Of a DNA stretch of 64,000 nt, positions 12,901-25,075 are shown piece after piece. Where the stretch lies: positions 2,762,001 through 2,826,000 of the forward strand of contig NC_091940.1 of assembly GCF_041260155.1 (NCBI RefSeq). The letters run 5' to 3'. Within the stretch, counting starts at the first letter, position 1; each line of letters starts with the position of its first letter. The DNA comes from Ptychodera flava. Its lineage: Eukaryota > Hemichordata > Enteropneusta > Ptychoderidae. The notes below the pieces were generated by a model. It worked only from the letters and a program-made list of their open reading frames with translations. It had not been told where the DNA came from and searched no databases. A program made the position numbers and the translations under genes.

Positions 12901-13875
12901 GGCTATCTCCTATTCAAGAATGTCCATAACTCAAGTTCAGTGTTGGTGTAAAATTAAAAATGAACACCATTAACACATGATAGTGCCATGACCATACGGT
13001 CATATCGAAACGCCTACGTAAGAGCGTGGACAGTAAGATCTTCCCTTCTATCAATGGAGGCTTGGATAGTACGTTGGTTTCTAACCTTGGTCTATTCAAC
13101 GTGTAAAGTCAGACTACACTGAAACGTACTCTTTGTCAAATGTACGGTATGATATGGGAGGGGATGTTACTAAATGAGACAGTACCGACATTCCAGTCTC
13201 AGGTTGGCCCGGTAGTCGCCTCTCAATAGGAACATTTACGCGTGCGGTGTGTTAACTCTGTGGAACACACCACTATTTCACAACCAGGTACACTTCCGGT
13301 GAGGTTGTTTGAAGGTCCCCAAGTTAAAAATAGTTCACCGATTGATAACTCTACTTGATGGTGTGGGTACGGCAATCACGGTAGTAAACTCACCGCGCCA
13401 CTCCCTGATGTGTTCAAGTTGAATAGAACATTCATTTGGTGCCGATAATTAAGAATGCACGTCTAATAAGAAAAATGTTTTGCCAAAAATCGAACACAGA
13501 GATGATGAAATTAATATCCAAACAATATATCCTACTCGTTTCTGCTGACTAAGTATTTCAAAAATGTGATTTCATTGTAGTTTTTGACAAACCTCCCTAT
13601 TTTGAACCGTGCGTACTATCTTTTGCGATTACTGGGAAAATGAAAATTTTTACATGAAAATTACTCACACAGATCATAGAATTGTAATTATTTTCCTTGT
13701 ATAGAATATATTTCTCTTTGTTTATTTATAGATTATTCGTATCCTGGTTACAAGGTTTCTTAGTAAGTTACTTAATATGCATCGTATTTTACCCTCCCCA
13801 CTCCGTCAGAGTCTTTGGTATTTGGGGCGGAACTTACTGCTTTTCAATGACCAAATTTGCATATCTGAAAGGTGG
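9937..13875. other. Intergenic, no gene recognised
   Basis: Contains a G14 homopolymer at 12275-12288 and scattered open frames under about 100 codons, none with a recognised domain. I found no supported exon. Confidence 0.4.
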
Positions 13876-13885
13876 TATATAAATA
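13876..13885 (+). promoter_or_regulatory. Candidate TATA box (TATATAAATA)
   Basis: TATATAAATAGG is a near-consensus TATA box on the plus strand. About 30 bp downstream lies ordinary sequence containing TTCATC that could hold the start site. A possible donor, TCTGCG then GTATGT, stands near 14070. The next plus-strand coding gene begins at 18,917 behind a splice acceptor at 18,897, so this could be its first, non-coding exon. That link is inference only. Confidence 0.35.
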
Positions 13886-14546
13886 GGTTGCCTGCACGAG
13901 TAGGTACACTGTTCATCGGTAGAGATCACATCAGGTCTCCTTGACTGGTCATCGTTGCCTTATCACCTCAACCACTGTACGTAAACGTATGAAGAAAGCA
14001 GAATCGTGAAGTCAAAGAATTCGTTCTCAGGAAGGCACAGAAGAATTCAGAGGGTGCTGATTGTCTCTGCGGTATGTTTAAGTGTTGTCTTGATCGCCAT
14101 CTACTTAATGGATGACTGTTAGGTTTATATGCCAGAGGTTTATGGTCACTATTGGTTGAAGAATCGTTTTTAAACGTTAGCGCTCAACTGAAATTTGAAA
14201 GAAGCAAACGCACCAATTGCGTTGTTGATACTGTCTTTGGTTCTGAAACGATGTAGATGGTTTCCGGAGAAAGTTGGTTTTTCAGGATGGCCAAGTTTAA
14301 ATTTCAAACTGCCATTTGTTTTGAAAGTACATTGGAATTTGTCAGTTGTCGATAGAGACTCATTGGTTCGGATACTTTGAATAGAACCGCTCTTCAAGTT
14401 ACACCATGAATCGCTTTTCCATTGTACCAGCGTTTGATAAATTACATGTCATTTCAAGTGCGGTACAAATTTGAAAGGTTTGCGCGCCAAGAATGCCAAT
14501 ACCCGAGGATTGATCGTAAATGCAAACGGGGTTTTGCTGACCGTTC

Positions 14547-14548
<2 letters not shown>

Positions 14549-14591
<43 letters not shown>
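14549..14591. repeat. (CT)n microsatellite
   Basis: A 43-bp uninterrupted run of CT. The Arg-Glu run it gives on the minus strand is not a gene. Confidence 0.97.
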
Positions 14592-14595
<4 letters not shown>

Positions 14596-16260
14596 TAGGC
14601 AGTGTCCTTGCCATGTCAAGGTCAACCTCGCTTTTTAAACTTGATTTCACAATGTACAAATTTAACACTGGCATATGCATGGTATGAATCTTTGACTTGT
14701 CAAATAACGTATTAACATTTAGTTTACCTTCAATCACGTGGTAAAGGTTTGAATAAATACTTAGTAACTTAGTCTAATTTGGCCAGCCAACAGATACGTT
14801 GTTGTTTAATTTATGCTAGCTGATTTCTACAACTTAAAACGGGAAGGTCGCGGTTTACGTTTTGCGATCCTTGATAACAGGAAAAATCATATAGACTCCA
14901 ATGTATTGGGCCATTATTGGAAAACAGCAGAATTATTATATCTTGCCATATAGCTCACATGAGTTTTCACTAGCACTCCCTTTTACGGTCTTCAATTAGC
15001 GTCATTAGAGACTTGCAATCTAGTTCGAATAGACTGCTGAATAAAAACAAAAGAAGTGAGACTTGGTAATCTCCTCTGACTCCTATTCAGGTTCATGGTG
15101 AAAGGTCAGTCTAACAAATTAAGGGAGTCGATGTTCGGTAACGCACACTGCTTCTGAAAGAACAAGCCATTTGAATTGAAAACTAATAAATACAAACTGA
15201 AGGAGGAGATATGGCCGGTGAAATGGCTATGTCCATAGCATGTACCTCGTGTCATTTACGTTTTTTGTGTAATGTTAGTTGTACAGTTAGGTTAGTTAAT
15301 CTCTTCAGCAAATAGACATCTCTAAAGCTTAATGGAATTTCAGACGTATAAAATCTAATCCTTATTGTTTTCTTTAGTCTCGCTCACAATGAACTCACCT
15401 AACATGTACGTCACGGTGTTCTCAAATTATGCACCCTTGTTTACAAAAACACTTCAAAACTTTTAAATACTTTTTCTTCATTTGTGCACTTATTGACCGA
15501 AAAGCTTTAGGAACTATTTCGCAAGAGAACTGTCGGAAGGGATATTGAATTAACGGCTTCGGTCTATTTTTAGCCAATCTTTAACGGTTATTATTGTATC
15601 GTTGCCAAGACAAGCGTAGTTCACATTCAACTGTGCTTGCCGTCTTTGCTTTGACAAAATACATGCACCTCAATTTGCACAGATTTTGTTTCTGATGCAG
15701 TCAATGACTTGGGATCCAAAACTAGGCCCGTCAAAATGAAGTCCGGGTTTACATAAAACCTTGATATACCAAAGTGCAGTTTTCAATTTTTTTCCTTTGC
15801 TTACAAAAACTATAAAAAATGAAGGCGAGGAGGAACGTTTCATTTTTAGAGGAACTTTCATCGCGAGATGTAGGATAATGTTTTCATTCCCGTATTCAAA
15901 ATGACGTCACCATTGTTCTAACTTGGAATCTCTTCACTGTCTGTCTGAAATGCCTCCTTATGCGAAGATAAAACAAGCACGCGGTTTAGAAATAGAGCAA
16001 CTTATTTTTTCTGCCTCGTTTTATCTGAACACATAGATTAAATGCGAATGTGGGAAATAAACTAATACATCAAATTATCTCCTCCATCAGTTTACTTAAC
16101 GATAATGACAAAAACTATGGATTGAAAAACTATTGCGTCAACTTGATTTATATTTCATGTAAAATTGCGCATGAGAGGTATCGGAAAGTTATTTATAACG
16201 TGACGTAGCCGCCCATAGTAGTCTCTAGGGAGCGCGAACCGAATCTCATCAACATAGCTG

Positions 16261-16266
16261 TATAAA
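16261..16266 (+). promoter_or_regulatory. Candidate TATA box upstream of the PPPTM-repeat gene
   Basis: TATAAATCACG on the plus strand. A CRE-like TGACGT lies about 60 bp upstream near 16,200. A possible donor (AATAG then GTAGGA) stands near 16,475. It is an alternative start for the gene at 18,917 and has no independent support. Confidence 0.25.
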
Positions 16267-18657
16267 TCACGTAGACTCAGACTTATACAGCAATATTTGC
16301 TCAGTCCCAGAGTACACACCGGACGTCTTTATCGAGTGTTTACTTTATTAAAGTATGCGCCCCAATTTTTGACACGAGATACCATTGCAACCCTATTATA
16401 AGGCGGGAATGCGAAGTGGACACTTCCGTTCCGATCATTGATTTCATCATCATGTTGATAATCATCTTTAATAGGTAGGAGCGACACTAGTTTAGGTTGC
16501 TGTTATTGTAACATAAAAATTGCCAATTTCAAGCAGGTGTATTCCTAGCGTAATTGGAATGATCGCTATGGCGTGTCCAGCTGAAAGTACAAAAGAAGAC
16601 TGTCGGTATCGTCACAATTTTACTTCCAAATGAAAATAATGTATAGATTGTTGAAGCTGAAATTTTATCTGTTCCTGTAGCTTTCAATACAAAGGGAAGG
16701 TTTTGGGTTCATAGGACTTACTCTCTATCATCCAAACATTTCACAGAAGAGCGATTGTAAAGCAACGTATGATACATGGGTTTTCCAATAATAACAGGAA
16801 TATTGCCTGAGTGAATCTAAAATAATTCTCAGCCATCTGGTGATGGCATTTTGAGCATATATACTTTATTAGTCTAGGGGTATAGTTTCCTTGGTGCTCA
16901 CAGCTATAAAAGTGAAATGGCTTATGGTAATTTCAGGGAGTGGCCAACATAGGGTTGGGTTCGCCTTACCTGAAGTAGCTTGCCCATTTTATCGTCCACC
17001 AAAATGTCATGGTGGAATTTTTGGAGAACGATTCATGTCAAAGTAATTGTTTGTAACGAACGTTTCCAAAGGAATGTCTACAAAGATACAGGTGTGTCAG
17101 TTTCCATGGTGATGTTCACATACTTTGATCTACTGCTAAGCTATTAGCTATTTACAGTGCCCAAACTATACGCTGACAGTATAGCTTAGAAGTTGAAATC
17201 CTGAAGTTGTATCGTTGTCATGTTTGGTGATTTAAGTAGCTCTGTTCCATCAACACCTGTTTATCTATTTGGATTTTGCTCATTTAGTGTGTGCCAGGTC
17301 ATCACGGTCAAAATTTGATTAATGAAATTATTCAAAGGGCACATCTTCCGTTGACTAAAGTATCCATGGGAACTAGAAAGCTGGCATATGTTAAGTGACG
17401 TCAGTGTTAATTGAATGTGTGATCCTAGTGCGTAGTTTAGTTTCTGATATTTCTGATTCAACCTGTAAGTGTCCTGGGAATGGTACTTAATAGTTGTTCT
17501 GTAAATAGTGTGTTCAGTGACTCAGATTCCAAGCGAGGTAAGGCAGTCACATGTTATATGACTTATCACCCCTCGTAGCGGCAGCTGGTTTGAAAAGACA
17601 AATTAAGTTGGCTAAATAAGTACTCAGGGAATGCCAAGAAATGGATTGATTATCGCTAATATGGTCCCTGGGTGGAAAATGACAATGATAGGAAGATAAA
17701 ATGAAAACATTGATCATTAATGCTGGCAGTGACAGTAACGTTTGTGGTACATATAATATATCAATCATGAAACAAGACATTTTTGATATTTGCTATAAAG
17801 TGCTTCGTCGCCAATCAAGCCATTGAAACTTAGTTAAAATAATTTGCCGAAAGTTGAACAGAAAGTAAAATCAAAGTAGTGAAAGCTAACAATAATGACA
17901 ACCATGGGTTCGGGTATTCAGTTTATCCTTTCCACTTACATACTAGACACAATCGTCGACATCGTTTCACACGTTTGTTTTCGCAATGTTCTGAGAATCG
18001 AAGTACATTATAGTTGCGACGCATTTCTTGTTATATCATAATACCAGCTGCAACGTTTTCCGGGGTCTACATTTGTATAATTAGAAACAACTTGAACTGA
18101 AATTTTCGTTGTTTTCTACGATTTGAGTAGGTAAAAACAAAAATGTCACTTAAAAACACTCGGACATTCGTCCGGAAAACAGGCAAATGGTTGGTGGTAC
18201 AAATCACGTGACACGCACATAGCGACTACATCTATATTTAACATAGGCAACTGACTGTCGAACGTCATCAAATCTACAGATAGAAAAGTTTCCTTGATTG
18301 TGAGAATTACGGCTAAAAATAACGCAATGTTTCTTGAAATCTGATAACTCATCCCGGTTACTAGGTCAGAAGCCAATATGAGTAATGCATATCATCACGG
18401 ATGTCCGTTTCATGTAAAATTAAGTCTAACGCCCACTGTGTTGGTGTTGGAGACCGTTGTCAAGAGTATTCGATGTTTATTGTAGCGTGTTCATGATTTA
18501 TTTGAGCACGTAGAGCGTGGTTTCAAAGAAGTACGGCACCCGACTGTAACCACCTGTTGATTCTGTTGCTGTCAGCACAAACGTTTTACCCCACTATATT
18601 TACACACTTCAGTGATCATAGAGTGTTCTCAAGCATTTGAAGATCGTGACTATGTAA

Positions 18658-18699
18658 AGTGCTCTTTGACCTCTACGAAGTGCTCTTTGACCTCTACGA
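18658..18699. repeat. Perfect 21-bp tandem duplication upstream of the PPPTM-repeat gene
   Basis: AGTGCTCTTTGACCTCTACGA occurs twice in a row, about 200 bp before the first coding exon. Each copy carries TGACCT, the complement of the AGGTCA nuclear-receptor half-site. Any regulatory role is speculative. Confidence 0.85.
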
Positions 18700-18916
18700 A
18701 ATGTAATGAACACTACATCCGTATCGACATCCCATGTTGTACCTTGCCCCGGATAATGACACTGATAAAATATCTTCGCTCGCAAATGACATACAAACAT
18801 GCTCAGAGACAAAAACCGTATGAAAATGTCAATAACCCATAACCCAAGTCTTCAAAAGTATTGACATTATTAATGTGTGTTTTCTTTCTTTTAGGTTGGA
18901 CTATTCCACCGATAAA

Positions 18917-20783
18917 ATGGCAACTTCGTTCATTTGTGTATTGATGACGCTATGTTTTGCTCATGTCTCTGTCGAGGGACGAGCACTGATGGGCACAAAC
19001 GACGCAGGTGACGTTTTGCGTAATTTAGATGCACTCGACGATTTAAAAATGAATGACATCAATATCGTCGACCCGGGGGAAGAATTAAGGGAAACTGAAG
19101 AAACTGTAGGTGTGGACAGGAAAAATGAGGATCAACTACTAGAAGATTTGGACCAATTGATCGAAGAGCTGGAGCTTAAAGCAGAATCACTTCGTATCAG
19201 TTCACCCTATCGTGCCACTTCTGAAAATGCCTTCAATAAAGCATTGGGATCAGAAGCAAACAAGGTACAGCCAAACAAACCCATTTATAATGAACAAAGC
19301 AAACTGTCTGACTCAGATGAAAGTGGACCCAGTTATCTGTCAGAATTTGATTCCAATGTAGAAATGCCAACTAATTCTCCTTCGCAAGACGGCGGTGGTT
19401 CACCTTCCCTCTCCGAATCTGAATCCAATGGCAGACCTACACTGTTTGACCCATATAAATACGTATTGCTGCAGAACATATGGAGCATACTGCAAAATCA
19501 GGTAATTAAATGCTATTCTGTATCAGTTACTCACCCTTTCGTTGGCATCCAGGTATGTCGTAATCAATACGTGTATTTTAACATCAGGAAACAATCTTCT
19601 TATAGTCCTGTATAAATCTTTCCAAAACATTTCCATATATTCATTATTGCATAAACTGTGTTTAGGTTTAACAGATTACAATGCACGCGCACCACAATGT
19701 GACACCACAGTGTGTATAATCGTACCGCTGTCAATGTAATTTCAGTATGGAAAGCATATTTCAAGTAACCCAGTGTATATTTTCCTTATATTTTGATCTT
19801 GAGCCGTAGCATCTTCGAAGTTTCACTAATATATAGAATTAGAGCTCATACGGGCATGGTCAGAGATTGATCGAATCGAAAATATTTTGATCACTCAAGT
19901 TTTGACACAGATTAAAGACATTATAAAGACAGAGGTCGTCTGAAACCTGAAATACTTGTAAATCATTTCATACCATTCACAATATGGTTTTTATATTTTC
20001 TTTGCACAGGATAAATCGAGCGATGAATCAGAGGAATTTGCACGCAATTTTAGGCGACCACCCCCAACCATGAAAAAAAATGAACTGAACCAAGATGCAA
20101 GACCTCCCCCAACTATGAGAGAAAATGAAAGAGACGAAAGGCCGCCTCCGACCATGAAAGACATAAAAGAATGGTTAGAGCAGCAGATGTACCAAGGCAC
20201 TAGAAAAAATGGAAGACCGCCACCAACCATGAGAGAGGACCAGCGACCACCTCCAACCATGAGAGAGGAACGGAGACCGCCACCAACTATGAGAGAGGAT
20301 CGAAGACCACCACCAACCATGAGAGAGGACCGAAGACCACCACCAACCATGAGAAAGGACCAGCGACCACCGCCAACCATGAGAGAGGACCAGCGACCAC
20401 CACCAACCATGAGAGAGGACCGGCGACCACCGCCAACCATGAGAGAGGACCGGCGACCACCACCAACCATGAGAGAGGACCAGCGCCCACCACCAACCAT
20501 GAGAGAGGACCAGCGACCACCACCAACCATGAGAGAGGACCAGCGACCACCACCAACCATGAGAAAGGACCGGAGACCACCACCAACCATGAGAGAGGAC
20601 CAGCGACCACCACCAACCATGAGAGAGGACCAGCGACCACCACCAACCATGAGAGATGACAATGTCGGTGCTCGTGTTGATACAAGCTTGTCGGAGGCAG
20701 AATATGCAGATAAATTGACAAAAGCCATCATTCTGAGGATACTAAATCAATCACTTGAAGGTACAGTCAAACGATACAAGTGA
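18917..20783 (+). CDS. Secreted protein with tandem RPPPTM repeats (novel precursor-like protein)
   Basis: Two coding exons, 18,917-19,501 and 20,010-20,783, join in phase 0 (CAG/GTAATT donor, TTTGCACAG acceptor) into a 452-residue protein. An acceptor (TTTCTTTCTTTTAG) ends at 18,896, so a non-coding exon lies upstream. The ATG at 18,917 was chosen because it opens a clear signal peptide (MATSFICVLMTLCFAHVSVEG) directly after that acceptor; the earlier in-frame ATG at 18,875 is in the intron. Residues about 25-195 are acidic and low in complexity, rich in Glu, Asp, Leu and Ser. Exon 2 holds 18 PPPTM motifs, each preceded by Arg and mostly followed by Arg or Lys; the last 15 form exact 10-residue units. 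The C-terminus (SEAEYADKLTKAIILRILNQ) looks like an amphipathic helix. I do not recognise the family. Regular basic residues around a repeated short peptide suggest a processed peptide precursor, but the sites are mostly monobasic and no Gly amidation signal exists. A structural proline-rich secreted protein is an alternative. Confidence 0.85.
20214..20663 (+). repeat. Coding 30-bp tandem repeat (RPPPTMREDQ units x 15)
   Basis: Fifteen consecutive in-frame 30-bp units, nearly identical in DNA. Variation is concentrated in the last residues of the unit (EDQ, EDR, EER, KDQ, KDR, DDN), while PPPTM is invariant. Three more divergent copies lie just upstream with longer spacers. Unit homogeneity suggests recent expansion or gene conversion, so copy number may vary between individuals. 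Confidence 0.97.
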
Positions 20784-20926
20784 AAGACCTAAACACTCAT
20801 GAAGCACTGTAGTTCATATTCTCTGCCTGGCGATTATGTTCAGTTATGTTGTTCGCGCCCCATTCCCTGTGTACAGGTCAACAATCACAATGGATGCAAA
20901 CCATGGTGGCTATAGGGTCACAGTAA

Positions 20927-21700
20927 GGGACCGTTCAGTTTTTACGGCCGGGGGGCCGGCAAAATCCAGCGGGGGGGTCATCGTAATTTTGGAATCCGCA
21001 AAGGGGGGTTATCGCTTTTTCACTGGTAGGAAAGGGGGTCACCACATTTTCAAAAACATAATACCTACGATAAAGTTCAATATATGCCATGGCCATGATC
21101 GACCCTCTTTACCGGCGGGCCGCCTTTGGCGGCCCACTACAATAAACCGACTTTATGTAATGGCCCATGACCCTCTTAACGGGCAGATGCCTTTGGCGGC
21201 CCACTCCATTTAGGTTTACTTCATGCAATGGCCATGATGGACCCTCTTTACCAGCGGGCCACCTTTGGCGGTCCATTACAAAAAATTAACTTTACGTAAT
21301 GGCCCATGACATTCTTAACCGGAAGGCTGCCTTTGGCGAACCACTCCAATAAAGTTCACTTTAAGCTTATACATTGAATGTCAATGGACATAAGTTGTCT
21401 TTGGAAATGAAGTTAAAAAATGCCTTACAGTTGTCTTAACAGACGTTTGCATGGTTGTGGCTGGGAAGTTTGTGCACTGTCATCTCTGCTACACAAATAA
21501 AGTGCGCCGCGTACCGGAGTTCAAATCCAAACCGTGCGGGTAAATTTGACATATGGGTTTTGGTTATTTTTCAGCCGGGAGGGGGGGGGGGTTTATCAAT
21601 TTTTTTTTTGTTACACGAAAAATGCAGGGGGTCTACATTTTTTTGAACACTGGCGACAAGATTTTGCCGGCCTCCCAGGCAGTAAAAACTGAACGGTCCC
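20927..21700. mobile_element. Non-autonomous PIF/Harbinger-like element
   Basis: The termini are GGGACCGTTCAGTTTTTAC (from 20,927) and its reverse complement (ending 21,700). Similarity continues inward through CCGGC and AAAATC. Both sides are flanked by TAA (20,924-20,926 and 21,701-21,703), the TWA target typical of PIF/Harbinger transposons. The 774-bp interior has no transposase. It carries about four imperfect tandem units of roughly 80-90 bp (about 21,080-21,360), each with CCTTTGGCG and an ATGGCC(C)ATGA motif. It lies 143 bp after the stop codon of the PPPTM gene. Confidence 0.88.
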
Positions 21701-21872
21701 TAATACATGTCTGTCTACAAACTATTCTTCATTGTTGTAGAACAATATTACCAGTGGTTAAACTCAAAGTTGTGCAAGATGTTTATCATTTTTTTCACCC
21801 TTGACTACTTATATTTGTAACTCCAACACAGTCACGACACTTACGTTCACTTTACTTGGTCTTTTTTTTCAG

Positions 21873-22570
21873 AAAATTCAGGATAACTCGAAGTTTACAA
21901 TTTGCACTTCTTAACGGAGGGGCGAGGTGTTGAAGGGAGCCTCAGAGGAGGACGGTGCAACAGCAATAGGGAGATATGGTCAACAACTGATCTGATGTTT
22001 CCGAAAATATATGGGCAGTGTGATTGTTTTCAACGAATGGAGAATCAGGAGACAGATGTTTTCATGAACGAAACTTCACTAATCATTATTTGGCAAATTC
22101 ATTATGCTATTAGGCTACCATGTTTCGTATACACTGCCATTTATTACCATGTTTTTGAATTCTGCTTTTTTAGTCCTTGACTTGCCATAACTACATCTGT
22201 TAACTATGTGATTTTGTGCAATGTAGAGTATGCTGACAAAATTCATCTGAATTTCTTTTTAAACGTTTTACATCAATTTGCAAAAATAAGCAAGTTGAAC
22301 ATAATTTTGTACTTAGAGACGTGGCATTATCTTATCGGCAGAATACAGTAAAAAGAAATTAAGATTTAGGTATTCTATTTATTTTTTTCTAAACTACTGA
22401 TGTTTATCCAAGTCTTTGATAGAGGAAGATTTTATATTTTTAATTTAAACATCAACATATCAACTTTTGAAGTAATCTGTTTGCAAAATTTACTAAGTTA
22501 ACCTAGTTTTGTACATATTTGTATACCTGCCTTTTGTAATTTGTGGTAAAATAAACAAAATATATTGATA
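21873..22570 (+). other. Candidate alternative last exon and 3' UTR of the PPPTM gene
   Basis: A strong acceptor (CTTTTTTTTCAG) ends at 21,872. A possible donor, GAAG then GTACAG, lies at 20,760/20,761 inside the PPPTM coding exon. Joining them replaces the last residues with Glu-Asn-Ser-Gly and a stop at 21,884-21,886. This would place the Harbinger-like element in an intron. The model is plausible but unproven; the uninterrupted frame to the stop at 20,783 is the simpler reading. Confidence 0.3.
22550..22555 (+). terminator. Candidate poly(A) signal AATAAA
   Basis: AATAAA followed within about 50 bp by a T/GT-rich stretch (TGCTTTCATTTGG, then TCTGTGTTCTG). It is the best plus-strand poly(A) signal downstream of the PPPTM gene outside the transposon. 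AATAAA hexamers also occur inside the Harbinger-like element, near 21,139 and 21,347. Confidence 0.45.
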
Positions 22571-24370
22571 TGTTTAACCATGCTTTCATTTGGTCGATCT
22601 CTGTGTTCTGCAATGAGTGATTTTATCACTCACAGCATCGTCACTATTGGATTTAATCGAAAAATGCTCGTGCGTATGATATGCGTCTATCAGGGCTTGT
22701 GAGGTGGTTTTGATAGGTCACTGGTTTGTGTGATGGCTGGATTTGATGGGAATACGTCGTTTTGAGAGACGAAATGTACACATTGAAGAGGCAGTGAAGG
22801 GAATGACTTGTCAAATTTCAGAGGAGAATTCTATTGATAACAGAATAGCTTGCATCGGGGCACAAAATGTCTGAGAAAAAAGTTGTATGAACATCGGCAA
22901 AAATTCTCCGATGACGGTAAATGGTTGGACAACAGCTTGCAACTAGCAATTTATTCGGTGATCAGCTGAAATAGTGTTTAAATTTGTGTCAATTAATCGA
23001 CAGTGATCTTGGAGGAATATGGAGAAGTTGTGTGTTGATTTCAATTAACTGGAACGGTGATCTAGTGATCACAACTACACCTCGTTAAAGACATTTTAAG
23101 CTAGTATCATGTTAGAGCTATACAATGCTGAAATAATAGACTGAGAGAACTCATGATTGAAATAACAGATGGTTTACTTATATCAATGCAATCGACTTAT
23201 CATGCAATGATAAATCTTTAAATGAAACAGATCAATATTGAGATTAATGATATAGCTGTAAATATTTTTGTAAATATCAGAGTATTCGCTAAGCTGGACG
23301 ACAGCTTCACCTAACCCACGGCAAACCTGGACACTATGAAAGTAAATGAGTGTATGAAATTTAAACACGGCTTCACTGACAACCTCCGGTTATGAAGAAA
23401 ATATCCTGAAATGGTTGTCATGTTCAGAATCCCTCTATTCACTATGGATAGAGGAACTGTGTCATGTTGCTCAATGTCCATTCTCAAAATGAAGGTTATA
23501 ATGTGTTCAAGACCGAGGAAGGCAGTATGACAGTCAAAATCTGAGAGTTCATTACTTAAAATATACACCACAAGAATGCGTCAAGTTTGTGGCAATATAG
23601 AACCTACAATGGACGATATACCGGTGTGCAACTTATAAGATGACATGATCATATCAAAAAAGTTCTCACGTTCCCATCTTTGCCTGGCTATCTAACCTGT
23701 AATTGACCAACAGAGAAAAGGTCCAAACTAGGAATATGACTTGTACACCTGGTGATATTTTCTTTTCAACAAACTAAGCAAAACAACTGTACAGCATTGC
23801 AGGAAAGTAATCAATGATATCAACTAGGTCTAGGTTCCGATAAACGTTACCAGCTACCGACTCTTGTTTGTATTCTGTAAGGACAAAATGAAAAAGAGAA
23901 ATGGAGAAGACTGTTAACGTTTGATAACCGGGCTCTTTTTTTTGCGATGTACTAAAATGGTAATGAAAAGAATGACAAAATTGTACAATTCGTGAAACTA
24001 CCACAGAGATGAGTTGCCAATTAGAGTGTTAGAATACTTTAATACGTTTCGTTGTGCATCATCAAAATAATTCAATCCAGACTTTTCTAAATGTAGTTGC
24101 CTTTGAACCTACCTCCTCTGTCAAGCGCTTTTTTCTTCCTTGATTTTTCCCTGAAAATATAAAATAATCACAATGTTACCGATTTGATTGTGAAGGATGG
24201 CTACATTCTTCTCAATGCCCATTTCAAATGATTTGGTGAATTATGTTTAATTGACAAAGGGGATAGGCTAACAATTTTTGAAATATCACCGTGTGTTTTG
24301 ACCACCGATCATGTGCGATAGGTAACGGCTTTTGTTACCACAAAATTAACGCCCGCTGCATGGCAATGGA
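22571..24370. other. Intergenic between two convergent genes, no feature recognised
   Basis: No recognised exon, transposon end or RNA gene. The open frames are all below 90 codons and unremarkable. Confidence 0.4.
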
Positions 24371-24673
24371 TAGACTTGGTTCAAGTCTGTGATTTGTGAA
24401 TGTTTGAGTGGAGTGAACGCAATGATTTGTATTTTGCTTTCATGTGAAACGCGCGCGTGAGTGGACGCGATGAGTAGGGTGAACGCGATGAGTGGAGTGA
24501 ACGCTAACTAACTCACTAGTGCGCAGACTCAAACGTGACGCATTCAATCGCCGGGTAAAACCTGGCGTGAGCTGCCAAATTCCGGATAGGTTTGTACGAA
24601 ATAGGAGAGACACAAGAGAAGCTATTATAAATGATTTTATTTTTTTAAAATTCACCGACTTGAACCAAGTCTA
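24371..24673. mobile_element. Non-autonomous TIR element, copy 1 (9-bp TSD)
   Basis: The 17-bp ends TAGACTTGGTTCAAGTC and their inverse are flanked on both sides by GGCAATGGA (24,362-24,370 and 24,674-24,682). A 9-bp duplication suits Mutator-like elements; the superfamily is inferred from that alone. The 303-bp body contains imperfect short repeats of the form GAGTGGACGCGATGAG and no coding sequence. A second copy lies at 28,707-29,036 in the opposite orientation. Confidence 0.93.
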
Positions 24674-25075
24674 GGCAATGGACTAAGGTGGAAATAAAAT
24701 TATGAGGTGATTCTATCCTTAGTTTTCCTTTGAAATTGCAATTATTTTATAAATACGTTGTAAGGTTTTTGGATTAAGTACGAACGGGGATTTAAAGGCC
24801 TGTGTTGACACCAGATTGTCTCATCAGAAAATTTACCCACCAGATTACAATTTCAATGAAAAACTAAAGGCCATCACACCTCCATAATTCTCTTACAGAC
24901 TAGAACAAAGGCAATCCCAGGGATTGCGAACCGTGCCAGTTATTTAGACACTTCACACCATTGCTTACACGTAGAGCAGAATAAATTACAAATGTACTAG
25001 AAAAACCCCTTCATGATATTTCTACGCGAATAAACAAAAGTTAATCCCATCCGGCATAACGGAGAGCTCGATTCG

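Larger units (their letters stand above)
13886..18896. other. 5' flank or first intron of the PPPTM-repeat gene
   Basis: No coding exon was recognised. The stretch holds a (CT)n microsatellite, a second TATA-like site at 16,261 and a 21-bp duplication at 18,658-18,699. If transcription begins at either TATA site, most of this stretch is intron. Confidence 0.4.

Noticed and set aside
19991..20731. 246-codon minus-strand open frame opposite the PPPTM repeats
   Set aside because: It is the complement of a 30-bp coding repeat. The plus strand has the signal peptide and splice sites.
24440..24655. 71-codon minus-strand open frame with THRVHPTHRVH repeats
   Set aside because: It lies wholly inside a non-autonomous transposon copy and reflects its internal short repeats.
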